Made by a program: the position numbers and the translations under genes. Below the pieces are notes generated by a model, which had not been told where the DNA came from, ran no database searches, and saw nothing but the letters and a program-made list of their open reading frames with translations. A stretch of 6,720 bases of DNA from Sphingomonadaceae bacterium (lineage in GTDB: Bacteria; Pseudomonadota; Alphaproteobacteria; Sphingomonadales; Sphingomonadaceae): NCBI GenBank assembly GCA_009923795.1, contig RFSU01000126.1:1-6720 (forward strand). The letters run 5' to 3'. Positions 5,824 through 6,720 of this stretch are shown piece after piece; the first letter of the stretch is position 1, and every line of letters starts with the position of its first letter.

Positions 5824-6195
5824 ATGGGCAAAGTGAGCGAAGCCGGGCTGTCGCCGCGCTGGTCGTGGATGTTATGGGCCGCTGCTGCCTATAATCTGGT
5901 CGTCGCTGTTCCTGCCATTGCTTTGCCGGGCACGGCTCAAGGCGACCGGGTCACCGCTGTGCTGGTTGCCAGTTTTGGTGTCCTCTACGCTTTGATCGCT
6001 CGGGCGCCTGCGCTTTATGGGCGCATGCTCTGGGCGGGGGTGCTCGGGAAGGCGGGGATCCTTGCCATTCTGCTGCCCGCCCTGTTGGACGGGCGTGCGC
6101 CGGGGGCGACGGGATATATTCTCGCCGGGGATGCGCTGTTTACCATTGGCTTTCTGGCCTTGCTCTTTGGCCCGCAGAGGCGCCACCTCGCCTGA
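5824..6195 (+). CDS. Small four-helix integral membrane protein of unknown function
   Basis: I do not recognise a named family. The 123-residue protein is strongly hydrophobic, with four likely membrane helices at about 14-34, 42-60, 68-88 and 96-116. Short loops join them and a basic end (PQRRHLA) follows. Within the helices a pattern of glycine, lysine and acid stands out: LYALIAR (54-60), GVLGKAG (72-78) and AGDALF (101-106), the kind of buried charge that may mark a functional site. The start ATG has GGGAGGA at 5813-5819. A small hairpin, CCCT (5804-5807) with AGGG (5812-5815), could partly cover that site. It lies 73 bases after thiC on the same strand and is followed by a strong hairpin. 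A role in thiamine or pyrimidine transport is possible by position only; nothing in the sequence supports it further, and unrelated housekeeping function is equally likely. Confidence 0.75.
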   Translation: MGKVSEAGLSPRWSWMLWAAAAYNLVVAVPAIALPGTAQGDRVTAVLVASFGVLYALIARAPALYGRMLWAGVLGKAGILAILLPALLDGRAPGATGYILAGDALFTIGFLALLFGPQRRHLA

Positions 6196-6202
6196 TCCTT
6201 CC

Positions 6203-6239
6203 AAAAAGGGCGGGGGGCAGGAACCTCTGCCCCCCGTCT
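6203..6239. terminator. Strong GC hairpin after the membrane protein gene, possibly bidirectional
   Basis: CGGGGGGCAG (6211-6220) and CTGCCCCCCG (6227-6236) form a perfect 10-base stem around the 6-base loop GAACCT. It lies 15 bases after the stop codon, so it probably ends the rightward transcript. On the plus strand it is followed only by TCTAGG. On the minus strand it is followed by CCC and five T bases (complement of AAAAA, 6203-6207), the better Rho-independent layout. No leftward gene is seen to its right in this window. Confidence 0.7.
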
Positions 6240-6245
6240 AGGAGC

Positions 6246-6277
6246 GGGTGGACCAAGATGGCGGGTCCGCACCCTTT
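6246..6277 (+). terminator. Second hairpin with a short T-rich tail
   Basis: GGGTG-GACC (6246-6254) pairs with GGTC (6264-6267) and CACCC (6270-6274), with two unpaired bases (C6268, G6269) on the 3' side and a 9-base loop, followed by TTT. It could act as the plus-strand terminator that the stronger upstream hairpin lacks. The evidence is structural pairing only. Confidence 0.4.
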
Positions 6278-6333
6278 CTCCGATGTATGTCGCATCTATA
6301 CAATTTTTAGTTAATCCGAAACGGAGTTTTTTT
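6278..6333 (+). terminator. Short hairpin followed by seven T bases
   Basis: TCCG (6315-6318) pairs with CGGA (6322-6325) around AAA, then G and a run of seven T bases (6327-6333). A longer-range alternative pairs CTCCG (6278-6282) with CGGAG (6322-6326). The stretch 6283-6321 is distinctly AT-rich for this window. It could be a third stop signal or the end of a short RNA. The stem is short, so the call is tentative. Confidence 0.35.
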
Positions 6334-6468
6334 GGGTCGCTTGCCAAAAAGCGCCAATTCGCGTGGTTGCGCGGAGCGGATATGGCCCAAAGCATCGGTG
6401 CAAATAGGGGGGACTGGCCCCGCGTCTCAGGCTTGACCGGCCTGTCCCTCCCCCGCCAAAGAGAGAGG

Positions 6469-6720
6469 ATGTGCAACCTTTACCGTCTGGATGCCCCGGC
6501 GCATCAGATTGCCGATATATTTGACGCGCAGGCGGGGGGAGACCCTTGGGCGGGCGGCTATGTCGCGCCGGGGCGGCCGGCGCCTGTCATTGTGCGGCAG
6601 GATCGTGGCCGGGTGATCGTGCCGCGCATGTGGGGCGTGCCGCCGCCGCCCAAGGGGGATCATCCCATCACCAATATCCGCAACCTTGCCAGCCCGTTCT
6701 GGATCGGCACCTTGCGCCAT
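6469..6720 (+). CDS. SRAP/YedK (HMCES-like) abasic-site-processing protein, N-terminal part (cut by right window edge)
   Basis: SOS-response-associated peptidase family protein (formerly DUF159). Known members self-cleave the initiator Met and use the new N-terminal Cys to crosslink covalently to abasic sites in single-stranded DNA. The first 84 codons are present. The decisive feature is Met-Cys at the start (MCNLYRL, 1-7), giving the catalytic Cys2. Further matches are PVIVRQDRGRVIVPRMWGVPPPP (39-61), the PxxWGL-like strand, and ITNIRNLASPFW (67-78), which contains the conserved Asn of the active site. The later catalytic Glu and His lie outside the window. The start ATG is fixed by the need for Cys at position 2; GAGAGAGG (6461-6468) abuts it, an unusually close ribosome binding site. 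The upstream 6334-6468 holds no clear promoter and no GTTC-type alphaproteobacterial LexA box that I can see. Confidence 0.92.
   Translation, partial: MCNLYRLDAPAHQIADIFDAQAGGDPWAGGYVAPGRPAPVIVRQDRGRVIVPRMWGVPPPPKGDHPITNIRNLASPFWIGTLRH

Noticed and set aside
6334..6468. LexA/SOS box ahead of the SRAP gene
   Set aside because: No GTTC-N7-GTTC or GAAC-N7-GAAC arrangement was found upstream of the start.
6015..6476. Minus-strand open frame of 153 codons across the hairpin cluster
   Set aside because: It runs through the 10-base terminator stem and antisense to the membrane protein gene. Its composition is typical of a shadow frame and no family was recognised.
6427..6720. Minus-strand open frame opposite the SRAP gene
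   Set aside because: The plus strand encodes a clear MCNLYRL SRAP start with family motifs; the opposite frame is a shadow.
1..6720. CRISPR array, insertion sequence, tRNA or rRNA
   Set aside because: No spaced direct repeats, transposase motifs, terminal inverted repeats, tRNA cloverleaf or rRNA signatures were seen on either strand.

Overview
The window reads as chromosomal DNA of an alphaproteobacterium, most likely a sphingomonad (order Sphingomonadales). The evidence is a GC-rich sequence with short intergenic gaps, a crtY-crtI pair of the bicyclic-carotenoid type, a membrane di-iron hydroxylase and a DUF2141 protein beside it, a riboswitch-controlled thiC, and a YedK-type protein with the motif NIRNLASPFW. 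The taxonomic call is inference from gene content; no rRNA or other marker is present.

Region 1 (1-3760) is a carotenoid locus. On the minus strand crtY (lycopene beta-cyclase) is followed, with a 4-base overlap, by the first 181 codons of crtI (phytoene desaturase), which runs off the left edge. Divergently, on the plus strand, lie a double-hotdog acyl-CoA thioesterase-like gene, a sterol desaturase/fatty acid hydroxylase-family gene that is a candidate carotenoid ring hydroxylase (CrtG-like), and an exported DUF2141 gene whose signal peptide is encoded inside the end of the hydroxylase gene. CrtI makes lycopene and CrtY closes its rings. The hydroxylase probably decorates the rings, which would fit the hydroxylated xanthophylls typical of sphingomonads. 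The roles of the thioesterase and the DUF2141 protein in this locus are unknown.

Region 2 (about 3731-5750) is thiamine pyrimidine synthesis: a clear TPP (THI-box) riboswitch followed by a full-length thiC. A complete translational switch can be read from the sequence. One segment just upstream of the ribosome binding site can pair either with that site or with the 3' strand of the aptamer. The DUF2141 reading frame runs about 26 codons past its expected end and stops inside the invariant CTGAGA of the aptamer, so the two genes physically overlap in their regulatory region.

Region 3 (5751-6720) holds a small four-helix membrane protein of unknown function, a cluster of terminator-like hairpins, and the start of an SRAP/YedK (HMCES-like) gene for abasic-site DNA-protein crosslinking, cut by the right edge.

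No mobile element, CRISPR array, tRNA or rRNA was seen. No wholly new system is evident. The points most worth a second look are the riboswitch architecture, its overlap with the upstream reading frame, and the long out-of-frame overlap between the hydroxylase and DUF2141 genes.
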